In this document: piece after piece, positions 35,064-45,510 of the stretch | How positions within the stretch are numbered: position 1 is the first letter of the stretch | How the letters are laid out: each line of letters begins with the position of its first letter | Source: Streptomyces sp. NRRL F-2580 | GTDB taxonomy: Bacteria; Actinomycetota; Actinomycetes; Streptomycetales; Streptomycetaceae | Assembly: GCF_000720115.1 (NCBI RefSeq) | Contig: NZ_JOIR01000003.1 | Location: 62,001-126,000 of the forward strand | DNA length: 64,000 bases | Reading direction: 5' to 3' | Program-made: the position numbers and the translations under genes | Notes under the pieces: model-generated | Told to the model about the DNA's origin: nothing | Seen by the model: the letters and a program-made list of their open reading frames with translations, nothing else | Databases searched by the model: none

Positions 35064-36359
35064 CTACGGGGTGGCCCCGGGGGTCGGCCGGGCCGCCTCC
35101 GGTGTGGAGGACGGGGACGCGGGGGCGGACGGGGACGTCGACGCGGACGGTGTGGGCTTCGGCGTCGGGGTGGCCTTCGGCGTCGGGGTCGTCGTCGGCG
35201 AGGGTTTGGGCGTCGGCGTGGTCGACGGAGTCGGCGTCGGGGTGGGGCTGGGCGTGGGAGCCGGGGTCGGTGTGGGCGTGGGAGCCGGGGTCGGGGTCGG
35301 TGTGGGCGTGGGAGTCGGCGTCGGGTCCGGCGTCGGCGTAGGTGTGGGCTTCGGGTCCGGCGTCGGCGTAGGTGTGGGCTTCGGGTCCGGCCTCGGCGTA
35401 GGTGTGGGCTTCGGGTCCGGCGTCGGCGTAGGCGTGGGGGTCGGCGTAGGGCTGGGCTTCGGTGCCGGTGCCGGTGCCGTGGGCGTGGGCGTGCCCGCCG
35501 CCGTGCCTGGGCTGTCCGGGACCTCGTGCGTGCCCTTGAGGTAGTACGTGAACCAGGACCGGACCGTCCGCAGGTACTCCGTGGAGTGGTTGTAGGAGAG
35601 CACCGCCCGGTCCAGGTCCGCGTCCGTCCGCAGGTCCCGGGTGCCCGCGCACAGGTACCGCCCGGCCGCGAGGGCCGCGTCGTGCACGTTGTTCGGGTTG
35701 CGGCGCCCGTCGCCGTCCGCGTCCTGGCCCCACGCCGCCCACGTGGACGGGATGAACTGCATCGGCCCGACCGCCCTGTCGTACCGGGCGTCCCCGTCGT
35801 AGGCCCCGCCGTCCGTGTCGGAGATGTTCGCGAAGCCGTTGCCGTCGAGCACGGGCCCCAGGATCGGCCGCAGGGTGGTCCCGGCCGCGTCCACCTGGCC
35901 GCCGCGCGCCTGGCCGCACTCCACCTTGCCGATCGCCGCGAGGAGTTGCCAGCGCAGTCCGCATCCGGGGTCGCTCTGCCCCACGGTCTTCTCCGCGCGC
36001 AAGTAGGCCGCCAGCACGCTCGCCGGTATCCCCTGCGCGCCTTCGGCCGGTCCGGTCCCGGCGAGCACCGGCACCGTCGCCGTCTCCGGGGGCTGCGGCC
36101 CCGTCGGCTGCGCCTCGTCCGGCAGCACCACGGCCGGCGGCTCCGGGCTCACCAGGGGCGGGAGTTCGGTGATGTAGTCGGAGTCGCCGCCGCTCGCCTC
36201 CGCCGGGAGGGCCGGTTCGTCCTCACCGACGGCGACCGTGCGGTCCTCGCCCGCGCCCGCCGGCCCCTGCGAGGCGGTGAGCGCGGCGGCCACCAGCGCG
36301 GAGACCAGGGCGGCTGCCGCCCCCTTGCGCAGCCTGCGTCCGATTATTCGAGCCGACAT
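35064..36359 (-). CDS. Secreted lytic transglycosylase-like protein with a Pro-Thr repeat tail
   Basis: 431 residues from ATG 36359 with GGGGAGGGGG upstream. Residues 1-37 are a signal peptide ending PAGAGE. The SLT-type domain (about 100-260) has [16 protein letters not shown] with the catalytic Glu in the GKVE position, [23 protein letters not shown] (the GPMQF block) and [16 protein letters not shown] followed by [12 protein letters not shown]. It cleaves the glycan strands of peptidoglycan, probably in cell-wall remodelling. From residue 285 to the end the chain is a Pro-Thr repeat of the form DPKPTPTPT, expected to be extended in the wall. It is not a CRISPR or DNA repeat but a protein repeat. 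Confidence 0.92.
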   Translation of the reverse strand: MSARIIGRRLRKGAAAALVSALVAAALTASQGPAGAGEDRTVAVGEDEPALPAEASGGDSDYITELPPLVSPEPPAVVLPDEAQPTGPQPPETATVPVLAGTGPAEGAQGIPASVLAAYLRAEKTVGQSDPGCGLRWQLLAAIGKVECGQARGGQVDAAGTTLRPILGPVLDGNGFANISDTDGGAYDGDARYDRAVGPMQFIPSTWAAWGQDADGDGRRNPNNVHDAALAAGRYLCAGTRDLRTDADLDRAVLSYNHSTEYLRTVRSWFTYYLKGTHEVPDSPGTAAGTPTPTAPAPAPKPSPTPTPTPTPTPDPKPTPTPRPDPKPTPTPTPDPKPTPTPTPDPTPTPTPTPTPTPAPTPTPTPAPTPSPTPTPTPSTTPTPKPSPTTTPTPKATPTPKPTPSASTSPSAPASPSSTPEAARPTPGATP

Positions 36360-36556
36360 GATCCGGACCCCCTCCCCCTCGACGTCCGCGTGACCATACG
36401 TCAACTCCCTGTAAAGGGCACGGAAAGAGGGCCGGAATTCACCACATCGCCACGTCCGTGCGCAGGTCACGCATACTGTCGGGATCCTTCGGGCGCATTG
36501 GCCCGAAGTAAGGAACACGCACGACAGCATCCACGAGAGCGTCCAGGAGAGGTGCC

Positions 36557-37414
36557 ATGCCCTTCACTCTCAGCCATGCGGCCGCCGTACTTCCGGCCGT
36601 CCGCCGGACAGGGCGTGCGCGGGGCCCACTCGTCGCCTCGGCCCTGGTCCTCGGGTCGTTCGCGCCGGACACCTTCTACTTCACGGACGCGGTCGTCGAG
36701 GGCGTCATGGCCTACGGGACCTTCACGCACTCGCTTGCCGGGGTGTTCACCCTGGACGCCGTGCTCACCGCCGTCCTCGTGGGGTGCTGGCTGCTGCTGC
36801 GCGAGCCGCTGATCGCACTCCTGCCGCGCGGGTGGCGGGGCAGGGTGCACGCCTTCGTGCGCGGTGAGGAGTGGCGCGAGCGCCGCCGACTGCCGGCGCT
36901 CGCCGCGTGGTTCTACGTGTCGGCCGTCGCCGGCTCCCTCACGCACGTGGTGTGGGACAGCTTCACGCACATCGACCGCTGGGGGACGAACGCGCTGCCG
37001 GAGCTGGCGGAGCCGCTCGCCTTCGGCCTGCCCCTCTACTCGTACCTCCAGTACGGCACTTCGGCGGTCGCGGCCTGCGCGCTGCTCTGGTTCACGGTGA
37101 CCGCCCTGCGGCGGCTGCCCGCCTCCCCCGCCCCCGCGTCCGTGCCGGTGCTCGGCCGGGCGGAGGTCTGGGGTGCGCTCGCCCTGGTCGCGGGGTGCGT
37201 GGCGGCCGGGGTCACGATGCGCGTGATCCGCTTCTTCACCTTCTTCGACCGGATCCGGACGCCGCTCGACATCATCCCGACCGTCTGCTTCGGCGCGGGC
37301 GGCGGCCTCGCCGTGGCCCTGCTGCTGTACGGGGTGCTCGTACGGCTGCGGCACCGCGGCGACCGCTCCGCCCGTACGGACGAGGAAACGCGGACGCCCG
37401 TCCCCACCGGCTGA
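36557..37414 (+). CDS. DUF4184 family membrane protein
   Basis: 285 residues with AGGAGAGGTGCC before the ATG. It begins [13 protein letters not shown], the family signature, with about six membrane helices. Histidines in [20 protein letters not shown] and Asp in FAPDTFYF form a pattern like a membrane metal site. Function unknown. Convergent with polA. Confidence 0.9.
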   Translation: MPFTLSHAAAVLPAVRRTGRARGPLVASALVLGSFAPDTFYFTDAVVEGVMAYGTFTHSLAGVFTLDAVLTAVLVGCWLLLREPLIALLPRGWRGRVHAFVRGEEWRERRRLPALAAWFYVSAVAGSLTHVVWDSFTHIDRWGTNALPELAEPLAFGLPLYSYLQYGTSAVAACALLWFTVTALRRLPASPAPASVPVLGRAEVWGALALVAGCVAAGVTMRVIRFFTFFDRIRTPLDIIPTVCFGAGGGLAVALLLYGVLVRLRHRGDRSARTDEETRTPVPTG

Positions 37415-37449
37415 GCGGGAACGGGCGCTGCCCTGGGGCCGTACGGGCC

Positions 37450-40170
37450 TCAGTGCGCGGCGGACTCCCAGTCCGGGCCGACGCCGACGGACACGTCCAG
37501 TGCGGCCCGGAGCTCCACGGCGGCGCCCATCTCGCGCCGCACCAGCTCCTCGACCTGCTCGCGCTCGCCCGGGGCGATCTCCAGCACGATTTCGTCGTGG
37601 ACCTGGAGCAGCATCCGCGAGCGCAGGCCGGCCCCGGTGATCGCCTTGTCCACGCGCAGCATCGCGACCTTGACGATGTCGGCGGCCGTGCCCTGGATGG
37701 GGGCGTTGAGCGCCATCCGCTCGGCGGCCTCGCGGCGCTGGCGGTTGTCGCTGTTGAGGTCGGGCAGGTACCGGCGGCGGCCGAAGACGGTCGCCGTGTA
37801 GCCCGTGGCCCGGGCCTCGTCGACGACGCGCCGCAGGTAGTCCCGCACGCCGCCGAACCGCTCGAAGTACGTCTCCATCAGGCCGCGCGCCTCGGCGGGC
37901 TCGATGTTCAGCTGCTGGGCGAGACCGAACGCGGAGAGCCCGTACGCGAGGCCGTACGACATGGCCTTGATCTTGCGGCGCATCTCGGCGTCGACCTGGG
38001 ACCGCTCCACGGCGAAGACCTGGGAGGCGACCGTGGTGTGCAGGTCCTCGCCGGTCGCGAAGGCCTCGATCAGGCCTTCGTCCTCGGAGAGGTGGGCCAT
38101 CACGCGCAGCTCGATCTGGCTGTAGTCGGCCGTCATGAGGGACTCGAAGCCCTCGCCGACGACGAAGCCGCGGCGGATGGCGCGGCCCTCGTCGGTGCGC
38201 ACCGGCACGTTCTGCAGGTTGGGGTCGGTGGAGGACAGCCGGCCGGTCGCGGCGACGGTCTGGCTGAAGCTGGTGTGCACCCGGCCGTCGGCGGCGATGG
38301 TCTTGACCAGGCCCTCGACGGTGACGCGCAGCTTGGCCTGCTCCCGGTGGCGGAGCATGATCACGGGCAGGTCGTGGTCGGTCTGCGTGGCCAGCCAGGC
38401 CAGCGCGTCCGCGTCCGTGGTGTACCCGGTCTTGGTCTTCTTGGTCTTCGGCAGGTCCAGCTCGCCGAAGAAGACCTCCTGGAGCTGCTTGGGCGAGCCG
38501 AGGTTGAACTCGTGGCCGACGGCCGCGTGCGCCTCCTTCACCGCCTGCTGCACGGCTCCGGCGAACTGCTGCTCCATGGCCTCCAGGTGGTCGCGGTCGG
38601 CGGCGATGCCGGACCGCTCCATCCGGGCGAGGAGCTCGGAGGTCGGCAGCTCCATGCCGTGCAGCAGCTCGGCGGCGCCCACCTCGGCGAGCTTGTCGGT
38701 GAAGGCGTCGCCCAGGTCGAGGACCGCGCGGGCCTGAGCCATCAGCGCCTCGGCCTCGGCCGTGTCGTCGGCGCCGAAGGCCAGCTGGCCGTCGGCGGCG
38801 GCGGGCGCCAGCTCGCGGTGCAGGTACTCCATGGACAGGACGTCCAGGCCGAAGGACCGGCGGCCGGGCTTGACCAGGTACGCGGCGAGCGCGGTGTCCA
38901 TGGCGACGCCGCCCAGCGACCAGCCGTGTTCGGGGAAGACCCGCCACAGCGCCTTCGCGTTGTGCACGACCTTGGGGCGGGCCTCGTCCGAGGCCCAGGC
39001 GCGGAAGGCCAGCTCGTCGGCCTCGTCCAGCGACAGCGGCTCGAACCAGGCGGCCGCCCCGCCGGCCGCGGCCAGCGCGACCTCGGTGATCCGGCCGGCG
39101 CCCAGCGCCCAGCTGTCGACGGTGGCGATGCCCAGCGGTCCGCCCGCGTGGGCCTCCAGCCACGGCGCCAGCTCGCCCGCGCCCAGGACGGAGGCGTCCA
39201 GCTCCACGCCGGCCGCCGGAGCCGGGGGTTCCTCCTCGGCCGCGCCCGGGTCCACGGCGAGCAGCCGCTCGCGCAGCGAGGCGTTGCGGATCTCCAGGAC
39301 GTCCAGCACACCGAGCATGGCGGTCCGGTCGTACGGGAGGCGGACCAGGTCGGCGGGGGTCCTGGGCAGCTCCACGTCCTTGACCATCTCGGTCAGGACC
39401 CGGTTGAGCTTGACGGCCTCCAGGTGGTCCCGGAGGGCCTGCCCGGCCTTGCCCTTGACCTCCTCGGCGCGCTCCACGAGCTCCGCGAACGACCCGAACT
39501 CGGTGATCCACTTGGTGGCGGTCTTCGGGCCGACACCGGGGATGCCCGGCAGGTTGTCGGACGGGTCGCCGCGCAGCGCCGCGAAGTCCGGGTACTGCTG
39601 CGGGGTGAGCCCGTACTTCTCCTCGACCTTCTCGGGCGTGAACCGGGTGAGCTCGGAGACGCCCTTGGTCGGGTAGAGCACGGTGGTGTGCTCGGACACC
39701 AGCTGGAAGGAGTCCCGGTCGCCGGTGACGATCAGCACGTCGAAGCCGAGGGCCTCCGCCTGCGTCGCCAGCGTCGCGATCACGTCGTCGGCCTCGAAGC
39801 CGTCGACCGCGAACCGCGGCACGTGCATCGCGTCGAGCAGCTCGCCGATCAGCTCGACCTGCCCCTTGAACTCGTCGGGGGTCTTGGAGCGGTTCGCCTT
39901 GTACTCGGGGAACTCCGTCGAGCGCCACGTCTTGCGCGAGACGTCGAACGCCACCGCGAAGTGCGTGGGCGCCTCGTCGCGCAGCGTGTTCGCCAGCATC
40001 GACGCGAAGCCGTAGATGGCGTTGGTCGGCTGGCCGGTCGCCGTCGTGAAGTTCTCCGCGGGCAGCGCGAAGAACGCCCGGTACGCCAGGGAGTGCCCGT
40101 CCATGAGCATCAGGCGGGGGCGGTCCGCTGCGGTCGTCTGGTCCGTCTTCTTCGATGCTGTCTCTGCCAC
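37450..40170 (-). CDS. polA: DNA polymerase I
   Basis: 906 residues from a GTG at 40170 (VAETASKKTDQ). It removes RNA primers and fills gaps. The 5'-nuclease domain is residues 20-310 (MLMDGHSLAYRAFFALP, FDVSRKTWRSTEFPEYKANR, DDVIATLATQAEA, GPKTATKWI helix-hairpin-helix). The 3'-5' exonuclease domain (about 330-490) lacks an obvious DxE...DxxxD set, so it is likely inactive as in other actinobacteria. The polymerase domain (about 500-906) has motif A TADYSQIELRVMAHLS, the O-helix RRKIKAMSYGLAYGLSAFGLA and motif C LLQVHDEIVLE. Convergent with DUF4184 and divergent from the FdhF gene. Confidence 0.98.
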   Translation of the reverse strand: MAETASKKTDQTTAADRPRLMLMDGHSLAYRAFFALPAENFTTATGQPTNAIYGFASMLANTLRDEAPTHFAVAFDVSRKTWRSTEFPEYKANRSKTPDEFKGQVELIGELLDAMHVPRFAVDGFEADDVIATLATQAEALGFDVLIVTGDRDSFQLVSEHTTVLYPTKGVSELTRFTPEKVEEKYGLTPQQYPDFAALRGDPSDNLPGIPGVGPKTATKWITEFGSFAELVERAEEVKGKAGQALRDHLEAVKLNRVLTEMVKDVELPRTPADLVRLPYDRTAMLGVLDVLEIRNASLRERLLAVDPGAAEEEPPAPAAGVELDASVLGAGELAPWLEAHAGGPLGIATVDSWALGAGRITEVALAAAGGAAAWFEPLSLDEADELAFRAWASDEARPKVVHNAKALWRVFPEHGWSLGGVAMDTALAAYLVKPGRRSFGLDVLSMEYLHRELAPAAADGQLAFGADDTAEAEALMAQARAVLDLGDAFTDKLAEVGAAELLHGMELPTSELLARMERSGIAADRDHLEAMEQQFAGAVQQAVKEAHAAVGHEFNLGSPKQLQEVFFGELDLPKTKKTKTGYTTDADALAWLATQTDHDLPVIMLRHREQAKLRVTVEGLVKTIAADGRVHTSFSQTVAATGRLSSTDPNLQNVPVRTDEGRAIRRGFVVGEGFESLMTADYSQIELRVMAHLSEDEGLIEAFATGEDLHTTVASQVFAVERSQVDAEMRRKIKAMSYGLAYGLSAFGLAQQLNIEPAEARGLMETYFERFGGVRDYLRRVVDEARATGYTATVFGRRRYLPDLNSDNRQRREAAERMALNAPIQGTAADIVKVAMLRVDKAITGAGLRSRMLLQVHDEIVLEIAPGEREQVEELVRREMGAAVELRAALDVSVGVGPDWESAAH

Positions 40171-40300
40171 GCCCCCGATCCTAGGCGCCCCCACCGACAA
40201 ATCCGGACGGCCTGTGCGGAGGGGCAAATCCGCCGTCGGCGATGCCTGCGGGGCGTGACAGGATCGGTGCATACGACAGGACTGTTCAAAGGGGAGCGTC

Positions 40301-42571
40301 ATGGCCACCAAGCCGCCCGCAGGTGATCCGGTACAGGATGCTCCGCAGGTCGCGCCCCCCCAACACGCGGCCGCGGGGCTGCGCGCGATCGGGCACACCC
40401 TGCGGATCGCCCAGCAGCAGATGGGCGTGGCCCGCACCGCCCGCACCCTGCTCAAGGTCAACCAGAAGGACGGCTTCGACTGCCCGGGCTGTGCCTGGCC
40501 CGAGGGCGACAAGCGGCACACCGCCGAGTTCTGCGAGAACGGCGCCAAGGCCGTCGCGGAGGAGGCCACGCTGCGCCGGGTCACCCCGGAGTTCTTCGCC
40601 GCGCACCCGCTGGCCGATCTGGCCGCCCGCTCCGGGTACTGGCTGGGGCAGCAGGGCCGGATCACCCAGCCGATGTACCTGCCCGAGGGCGGCGACCGCT
40701 ACGAGGCGATCAGCTGGGAGCGGGCCTTCGCGGTCATCGCCGAGGAGCTGACCGCCCTCGCCTCCCCCGACGAGGCCCTCTTCTACACCTCCGGGCGCAC
40801 CAGCAACGAGGCCGCGTTCCTCTTCCAGCTCTTCGCCCGCGAGTTCGGCACGAACAACCTGCCCGACTGCTCCAACATGTGCCACGAGTCCTCGGGCTCC
40901 GCGCTGAACGAGACGATCGGCATCGGCAAGGGCAGCGTCTCCCTGGAGGACCTCCACCGGGCCGACCTGATCATCGTCGCCGGGCAGAATCCCGGTACGA
41001 ACCACCCGCGCATGCTCTCCGCCCTCGAACAGGCCAAGTCCGCCGGCGCGAAGATCATCTCGGTGAATCCGCTGCCCGAGGCCGGCATGGAGCGGTTCAA
41101 GAACCCGCAGACCCCCCTCGGCATGCTCAAGGGCACCGCCCTCAACGACCTCTTCCTGCAGATCCGCATCGGCGGCGACCAGGCCCTCTTCCGCCTCCTG
41201 AACAAGCTGGTCATCGAGGCGGGCGGCGCGACCGACGAGGCCTTCATCCGGGAGCACACCCACGGCTACGAGGAGTTCGCGGCCGCCGCCAAGGAGGCCG
41301 ACTGGGCGCAGACCCTCACCGCCACCGGCCTGACCCGGACGGAGATCGAGCAGGCACTGGCCATGGTGCTGGCCTCGGAGCGCACCATCGTCTGCTGGGC
41401 CATGGGCCTCACCCAGCACAAGCACGCCGTCGCCACCATCCGCGAGGTCGTCAACCTGCTCCTGCTGCGCGGCAACATCGGGCGGCCCGGCGCCGGCGTC
41501 TGCCCGGTCCGCGGCCACTCCAACGTGCAGGGCGACCGCACCATGGGGATCTTCGAGCGGCCCGCGGCCGCCTTCCTCGACGCCCTCGACAAGGAATTCG
41601 GCATCACCTCGCCGCGCGGGCACGGCTTCGACGTGGTCCGCTCCATCGAGGCCCTGCGCGACGGCCAGGCCAAGGTCCTCTTCGCCATGGGCGGCAACTT
41701 CGTCGGCGCCACCCCCGACACCGAGGTCACCGAGGCCGCGATCCGCCGCGCCTCCCTGACCGTGCACGTGTCCACCAAGCTGAACCGCTCCCACGCGGTC
41801 ACGGGCCGACGCGCCCTGATCCTGCCCACCCTCGGCCGCACCGACAAGGACGTACAGGCCTCCGGCAAGCAGTTCGTCACGGTCGAGGACTCCATGGGCA
41901 TGGTCCACTCCTCCCGCGGCAACCTCGCCCCCGCGTCCCCGCACCTGCTCTCCGAGCCCGCGATCGTGGCCCGGATGGCCCGCGCCGTCCTCGGCGCCGC
42001 CTCCGCCACCCCGTGGGAGGAGTTCGAGCGGGACTACGCCTCGATCCGCGACCGGATCGCCCGCGTGATCCCCGGCTTCGAGGACTTCAACGCCAAGGTG
42101 GCCCGCCCCGGCGGCTTCCGGCTGCCGCACGCCCCGCGCGACGAGCGCCGCTTCCCCACCGCCACCGGCAAGGCGAACTTCACCGCCGCGCCCGTCGAGT
42201 ACCCGAAGATCCCCGAAGGCCGGCTGCTCCTGCAGACCCTGCGCAGCCACGACCAGTACAACACCACGATCTACGGCCTCGACGACCGCTACCGCGGCAT
42301 CACCGGCGGCCGCCGCGTGGTCATGGTCAACCCGGAGGACGCGGCCGAGCTGGGCCTGGCCGACGGCTCGTACACCGACCTGGTGAGCGAATGGAGGGAC
42401 GGCGTGGAGCGGCGCGCGCCCGGCTTCCGCGTCGTGCACTACCCGACGGCCCGCGGCTGCGCCGCCGCGTACTACCCCGAGACGAACGTGCTGGTCCCGC
42501 TGGACTCCACCGCGGACACCAGCAATACCCCGGCGAGCAAGTCCGTCGTCGTGCGTTTCGAACCGGCCTGA
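40301..42571 (+). CDS. FdhF/YdeP family molybdopterin oxidoreductase
   Basis: 756 residues with AAAGGGGAGCGTC before the ATG. It is a large molybdenum-cofactor oxidoreductase of the YdeP branch: FDCPGCAWPEGDKRHTAEFCENG near the N-terminus, LFYTSGRTSNEAAFLFQLFARE, CHESSGSALNETIGIGKGSVSLEDL, IIVAGQNPGTNHPRMLSAL, the C-terminal QTLRSHDQYNTTIYGLDDRYRGI and a molybdopterin-binding C domain. Only a reduced Cys set (CPGC, FCENG) is visible, so a normal 4Fe-4S site is doubtful. It has no Tat signal and is therefore cytoplasmic. The substrate is unknown; YdeP in E. coli is linked to acid resistance. Confidence 0.92.
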   Translation: MATKPPAGDPVQDAPQVAPPQHAAAGLRAIGHTLRIAQQQMGVARTARTLLKVNQKDGFDCPGCAWPEGDKRHTAEFCENGAKAVAEEATLRRVTPEFFAAHPLADLAARSGYWLGQQGRITQPMYLPEGGDRYEAISWERAFAVIAEELTALASPDEALFYTSGRTSNEAAFLFQLFAREFGTNNLPDCSNMCHESSGSALNETIGIGKGSVSLEDLHRADLIIVAGQNPGTNHPRMLSALEQAKSAGAKIISVNPLPEAGMERFKNPQTPLGMLKGTALNDLFLQIRIGGDQALFRLLNKLVIEAGGATDEAFIREHTHGYEEFAAAAKEADWAQTLTATGLTRTEIEQALAMVLASERTIVCWAMGLTQHKHAVATIREVVNLLLLRGNIGRPGAGVCPVRGHSNVQGDRTMGIFERPAAAFLDALDKEFGITSPRGHGFDVVRSIEALRDGQAKVLFAMGGNFVGATPDTEVTEAAIRRASLTVHVSTKLNRSHAVTGRRALILPTLGRTDKDVQASGKQFVTVEDSMGMVHSSRGNLAPASPHLLSEPAIVARMARAVLGAASATPWEEFERDYASIRDRIARVIPGFEDFNAKVARPGGFRLPHAPRDERRFPTATGKANFTAAPVEYPKIPEGRLLLQTLRSHDQYNTTIYGLDDRYRGITGGRRVVMVNPEDAAELGLADGSYTDLVSEWRDGVERRAPGFRVVHYPTARGCAAAYYPETNVLVPLDSTADTSNTPASKSVVVRFEPA

Positions 42572-42625
42572 TAGAACGACCTCAGGACAAGAAGGTTAAC
42601 GAGCGTTGACGAACGGAGCCTGACC

Positions 42626-43120
42626 ATGGGCGAGCAGCACGCAGTGAAGTTCCCGCAGGAGGTCCTCGACGAGTACGCGGCCCTGGGGATCGACCTCCCC
42701 GCGCTGTTCTCGGCGGGAGACCTCGGCGAGCGGATGGACATCCGCATCCTGGAGGCCTCGGCCGACCGCGTCGTCGGCACCATGCCCGTCAAGGGCAACA
42801 CCCAGCCGTACGGACTGCTGCACGGCGGGGCCTCCGCCGTCCTGGCCGAAACCCTCGGCTCGATCGGCGCGATGATGCACGGCGGCATCACCAAGATCGC
42901 CGTCGGCGTGGACCTGAACTGCACCCACCACCGGGGCGCCCGCACCGGCATCGTCACCGGCGTCGCCACCCCCGTGCACCGCGGCCGCTCGACCACCACC
43001 TTCGAGATCGTCATCACCGACGAGCAGGACAAGCGGATCTGCACCGCCCGCCTGACCTGCCTGCTGCGCGACGTCGACCAGGCCGCCGGCGCCGCCACCG
43101 AGGCCCCCGCGGGGACCTGA
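42626..43120 (+). CDS. PaaI-type hotdog-fold thioesterase
   Basis: 164 residues. Typical blocks are LGERMDIRILEASADRVVGTMPVKGNTQPYGLLHGGASAVLAETLGS (HGG motif with catalytic-region Asn/Glu) and VGVDLNCTHHRGARTGIVTGVATPVHRGRSTTTFEIVI. Hydrolyses an acyl-CoA thioester, possibly an aromatic one; the physiological acyl group is unknown. Starts 54 bases after the FdhF gene on the same strand, possibly in the same transcript. Confidence 0.92.
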   Translation: MGEQHAVKFPQEVLDEYAALGIDLPALFSAGDLGERMDIRILEASADRVVGTMPVKGNTQPYGLLHGGASAVLAETLGSIGAMMHGGITKIAVGVDLNCTHHRGARTGIVTGVATPVHRGRSTTTFEIVITDEQDKRICTARLTCLLRDVDQAAGAATEAPAGT

Positions 43121-43143
43121 CCCGGTTCACAGGCCCGGTTCCA

Positions 43144-43186
43144 CAGGCCCGGATCCGCCGCCCCGGGGGCGTGCGATCCGGGCCTG
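43144..43186 (+). terminator. Terminator hairpin after the thioesterase gene
   Basis: CAGGCCCGGATC pairs perfectly with GATCCGGGCCTG (12 bases) around a 19-base loop. No T-tract follows. It lies 23 bases after the stop codon. Confidence 0.65.
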
Positions 43187-43295
43187 CACACGTTCCCGGA
43201 CCGGGGCCCGGCCGCAACCGCCCGGAATCCGCCAGTCCGCACGCTTCGCGGTGACATCTGTTGTGTCACCGATGGTGACCGCCTACCTTCCCCTC

Positions 43296-43694
43296 ATGGG
43301 GACCATGCCACGTCCGGCCCGGTACGCCGCCCACACCCTCCTCGCGGCGCTCGCCCTGACCGGATGCTCTTCCTCCGCACCACCCCCCGCGGCGGCCTCG
43401 GAGAGCCCTTCCGCCAGCCCTTCCTCCCCCGCGCAGGTCTGCACGAGCCTGGTCTCGTACTGGGCGAAGGAGACCCTCATGGGCACCAAGTGGTCCGGTC
43501 TCGACTGGGAGCAGAAGGGCCTGTCGAACGACCAGTACGCGATCCACGAGGACGCCGTCGCCGCCGGCCGCGCCGAGGAGCGAACTGCCGGACGGGACAA
43601 GGCACTTGAGCTGATCGACCGCTTCGTGGCCCGGCGCTGCACCGAGCAGGACGGCGCGACCGGCAGCTCGGAGAACTGGCGACCCCCGACGTGA
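43296..43694 (+). CDS. Small lipoprotein
   Basis: 132 residues from ATG 43296 (MGTMPRPARYAAHTLLAALALTGC). The lipobox LALTGC gives a lipidated Cys near residue 24, followed by a Ser/Pro/Ala-rich tether. The folded part (residues 50-125) is helical with two Cys (VCTSLVSYWAKETLMG, RRCTEQDG). No function recognised. Confidence 0.75.
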   Translation: MGTMPRPARYAAHTLLAALALTGCSSSAPPPAAASESPSASPSSPAQVCTSLVSYWAKETLMGTKWSGLDWEQKGLSNDQYAIHEDAVAAGRAEERTAGRDKALELIDRFVARRCTEQDGATGSSENWRPPT

Positions 43695-44235
43695 CCCGGG
43701 TCACCGCATTCCCGAGCGCGCTGTCCGGCTTCCGGGCAGACCGCGCAAACGGCCGAACCGCAGGTCGGAGGCCGTGCCGCAGACCCGGACAAGATCCATC
43801 CGACAGGGCCGCATCACCCGCGTCATTACTCTGAGTAATTCACATGCCGTACGCAATCCGTCTTTTCCTCCGAGAATCGCCACTGGGGGGATTCCTTCAG
43901 ACACGCACCGCCACATTCGGCCGAATTTGATCTAAGACAGGTGCATGGAGGCCTCAAGCCCCTTAGGGGAACAGGTATTTCTCAGGATGCGGACACTATT
44001 CACCGTCACTAAATGTCCGTTGTGTCCACACTCCCGCCACACATTCTTGGCCTTGGCATAACAAGAGCGTCACATCCTCCTTTCCCGCCTCCCGGTGCTC
44101 GCCACCTCGGGCCTAGAGTCACGGCCAGTCACCGCGCCGCAGGGCGCGAATCAGCACGGCCGTGGACCTCCCAGTGCGGCCCGGCGACCCAACGGCACCT
44201 CGAATGAGAGCGCCGCGCCAGGGAAAGGAAGAATC
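43695..44235. other. 541-base intergenic region before livK
   Basis: No supported gene. It contains two small dyads: ATTACTCTGAGTAAT at 43825-43839 and CCCCTTAGGGG near 43959-43969. The length and the lower GC in the middle suggest that the liv operon promoter and operator lie here, but I could not pick a convincing -35/-10 pair. AAAGGAAG at the right end is the livK ribosome site. Confidence 0.5.
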
Positions 44236-45468
44236 GTGCGACACCGTTCTTTGCTCGTCCTCACCACCGTGATCACCACGGGAGCACTGACCCTCACCGC
44301 TTGCGGATCGCGCGACGGAGACTCCAAGGACAACGGCGGCGGCAAGAAGACCGTCGTGGTCATCGGCGTGGACGCCCCGCTCACCGGCTCGCTCTCCGCT
44401 CTCGGCCAGGGCATCAAGAACTCCGTCGACCTCGCGGCCAAGACGGCCAACAAGAACAACGAGGTCCCGGGCATCGAGTTCAAGGTCGAGGCCCTCGACG
44501 ACCAGGCCGTCCCCGCCTCCGGTCAGGCCAACGCCACCAAGCTCGTCGGCAACAAGGACGTCCTCGGCGTCGTCGGCCCGCTGAACTCCGGCGTGGCCCA
44601 GCAGATGCAGGGCGTCTTCGCCTCCGCCAACCTGGCGCAGGTCTCGCCCGCCAACACCAACCCCGCGCTCAGCCAGGGCGACAACTGGGGCAAGGGCGAG
44701 TTCAAGCGCGGCTTCAAGACCTACTTCCGCACCGCCGCCACCGACGTGGTCCAGGGCAAGTTCGCCGCCCAGTACCTCTTCAAGGACGCCGGCAAGAAGA
44801 AGGTCTTCATCGTCGACGACAAGCAGACCTACGGCGCCGGCCTCGCCGCGATCTTCGCCGACGAGTTCAAGAAGCTCGGCGGCGAGGTCGTCGGCACCGA
44901 CCACGTCACCGTGAAGGAGACCGACTTCTCCTCCACCGCCGACAAGGTCAAGGCCTCCGGCGCCGACTCCGTCTACTTCGGCGGCCAGTACCCCGAGGGC
45001 GGCCTGCTCGCCGACCAGATCAAGAAGACCGGCGCCAACGTCCCCCTCATGGGCGGCGACGGCATCCAGGACCCGGCCTTCATCAGCGCCTCCGGTGAGG
45101 CCAACGAGGGCGACCTCGCCACCTCCATCGGCTACCCGGTCGAGAAGCTGGACACCGCCAAGAAGTTCATCGAGGACTACAAGGCCGAGGGTTACAAGGA
45201 CCCGTACGCCGCCTACGGTGGCTACTCCTACGACGCCGGCTGGGCCGTCATCCAGGCCGTCAAGGCCGCCGTCGCCGCCAACAGCGGCAAGCTGCCCACC
45301 GACGCCCGCGCCAAGGTCGTCGAGGCGCTCGGCAAGGTCTCCTTCGAGGGCGTGACCGGCAAGGTCGCCTTCGACGAGTACGGCGACACCACCAACAAGC
45401 AGCTCACGGTCTACAAGGTCGAGGGCGGCAAGTGGGTCGACGTCAAGAGCGACACCTTCAACCAGTAA
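44236..45468 (+). CDS. livK: Branched-chain amino acid ABC transporter substrate-binding lipoprotein
   Basis: 410 residues from a GTG with AAAGGAAG upstream. The lipobox LTLTACG anchors it outside the membrane. It is a type I periplasmic-binding fold: VVVIGVDAPLTGSLSALGQGIKNSVDLAAK, VVGPLNSGVAQQMQGVF, FIVDDKQTYGAGLAAIFADEFKKLGGEV and the end TNKQLTVYKVEGGKWVDV. It captures Leu/Ile/Val or a related amino acid and hands it to LivHMGF. First gene of the liv operon; codon use is strongly optimised, in line with high expression, and a hairpin follows it. Confidence 0.93.
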   Translation: MRHRSLLVLTTVITTGALTLTACGSRDGDSKDNGGGKKTVVVIGVDAPLTGSLSALGQGIKNSVDLAAKTANKNNEVPGIEFKVEALDDQAVPASGQANATKLVGNKDVLGVVGPLNSGVAQQMQGVFASANLAQVSPANTNPALSQGDNWGKGEFKRGFKTYFRTAATDVVQGKFAAQYLFKDAGKKKVFIVDDKQTYGAGLAAIFADEFKKLGGEVVGTDHVTVKETDFSSTADKVKASGADSVYFGGQYPEGGLLADQIKKTGANVPLMGGDGIQDPAFISASGEANEGDLATSIGYPVEKLDTAKKFIEDYKAEGYKDPYAAYGGYSYDAGWAVIQAVKAAVAANSGKLPTDARAKVVEALGKVSFEGVTGKVAFDEYGDTTNKQLTVYKVEGGKWVDVKSDTFNQ

Positions 45469-45510
45469 GCCCGTAGTCCCCAGCACCACCCGCACCACCT
45501 GAACCAATCG

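Noticed and set aside
35090..35480. Periodic repeats that might be read as a CRISPR array
   Set aside because: The period encodes Pro-Thr protein repeats in frame; there are no unique spacers or cas genes.
43701..43916. Small reverse frame upstream of livK
   Set aside because: Poor codon pattern and no ribosome site; it lies in the likely regulatory gap.
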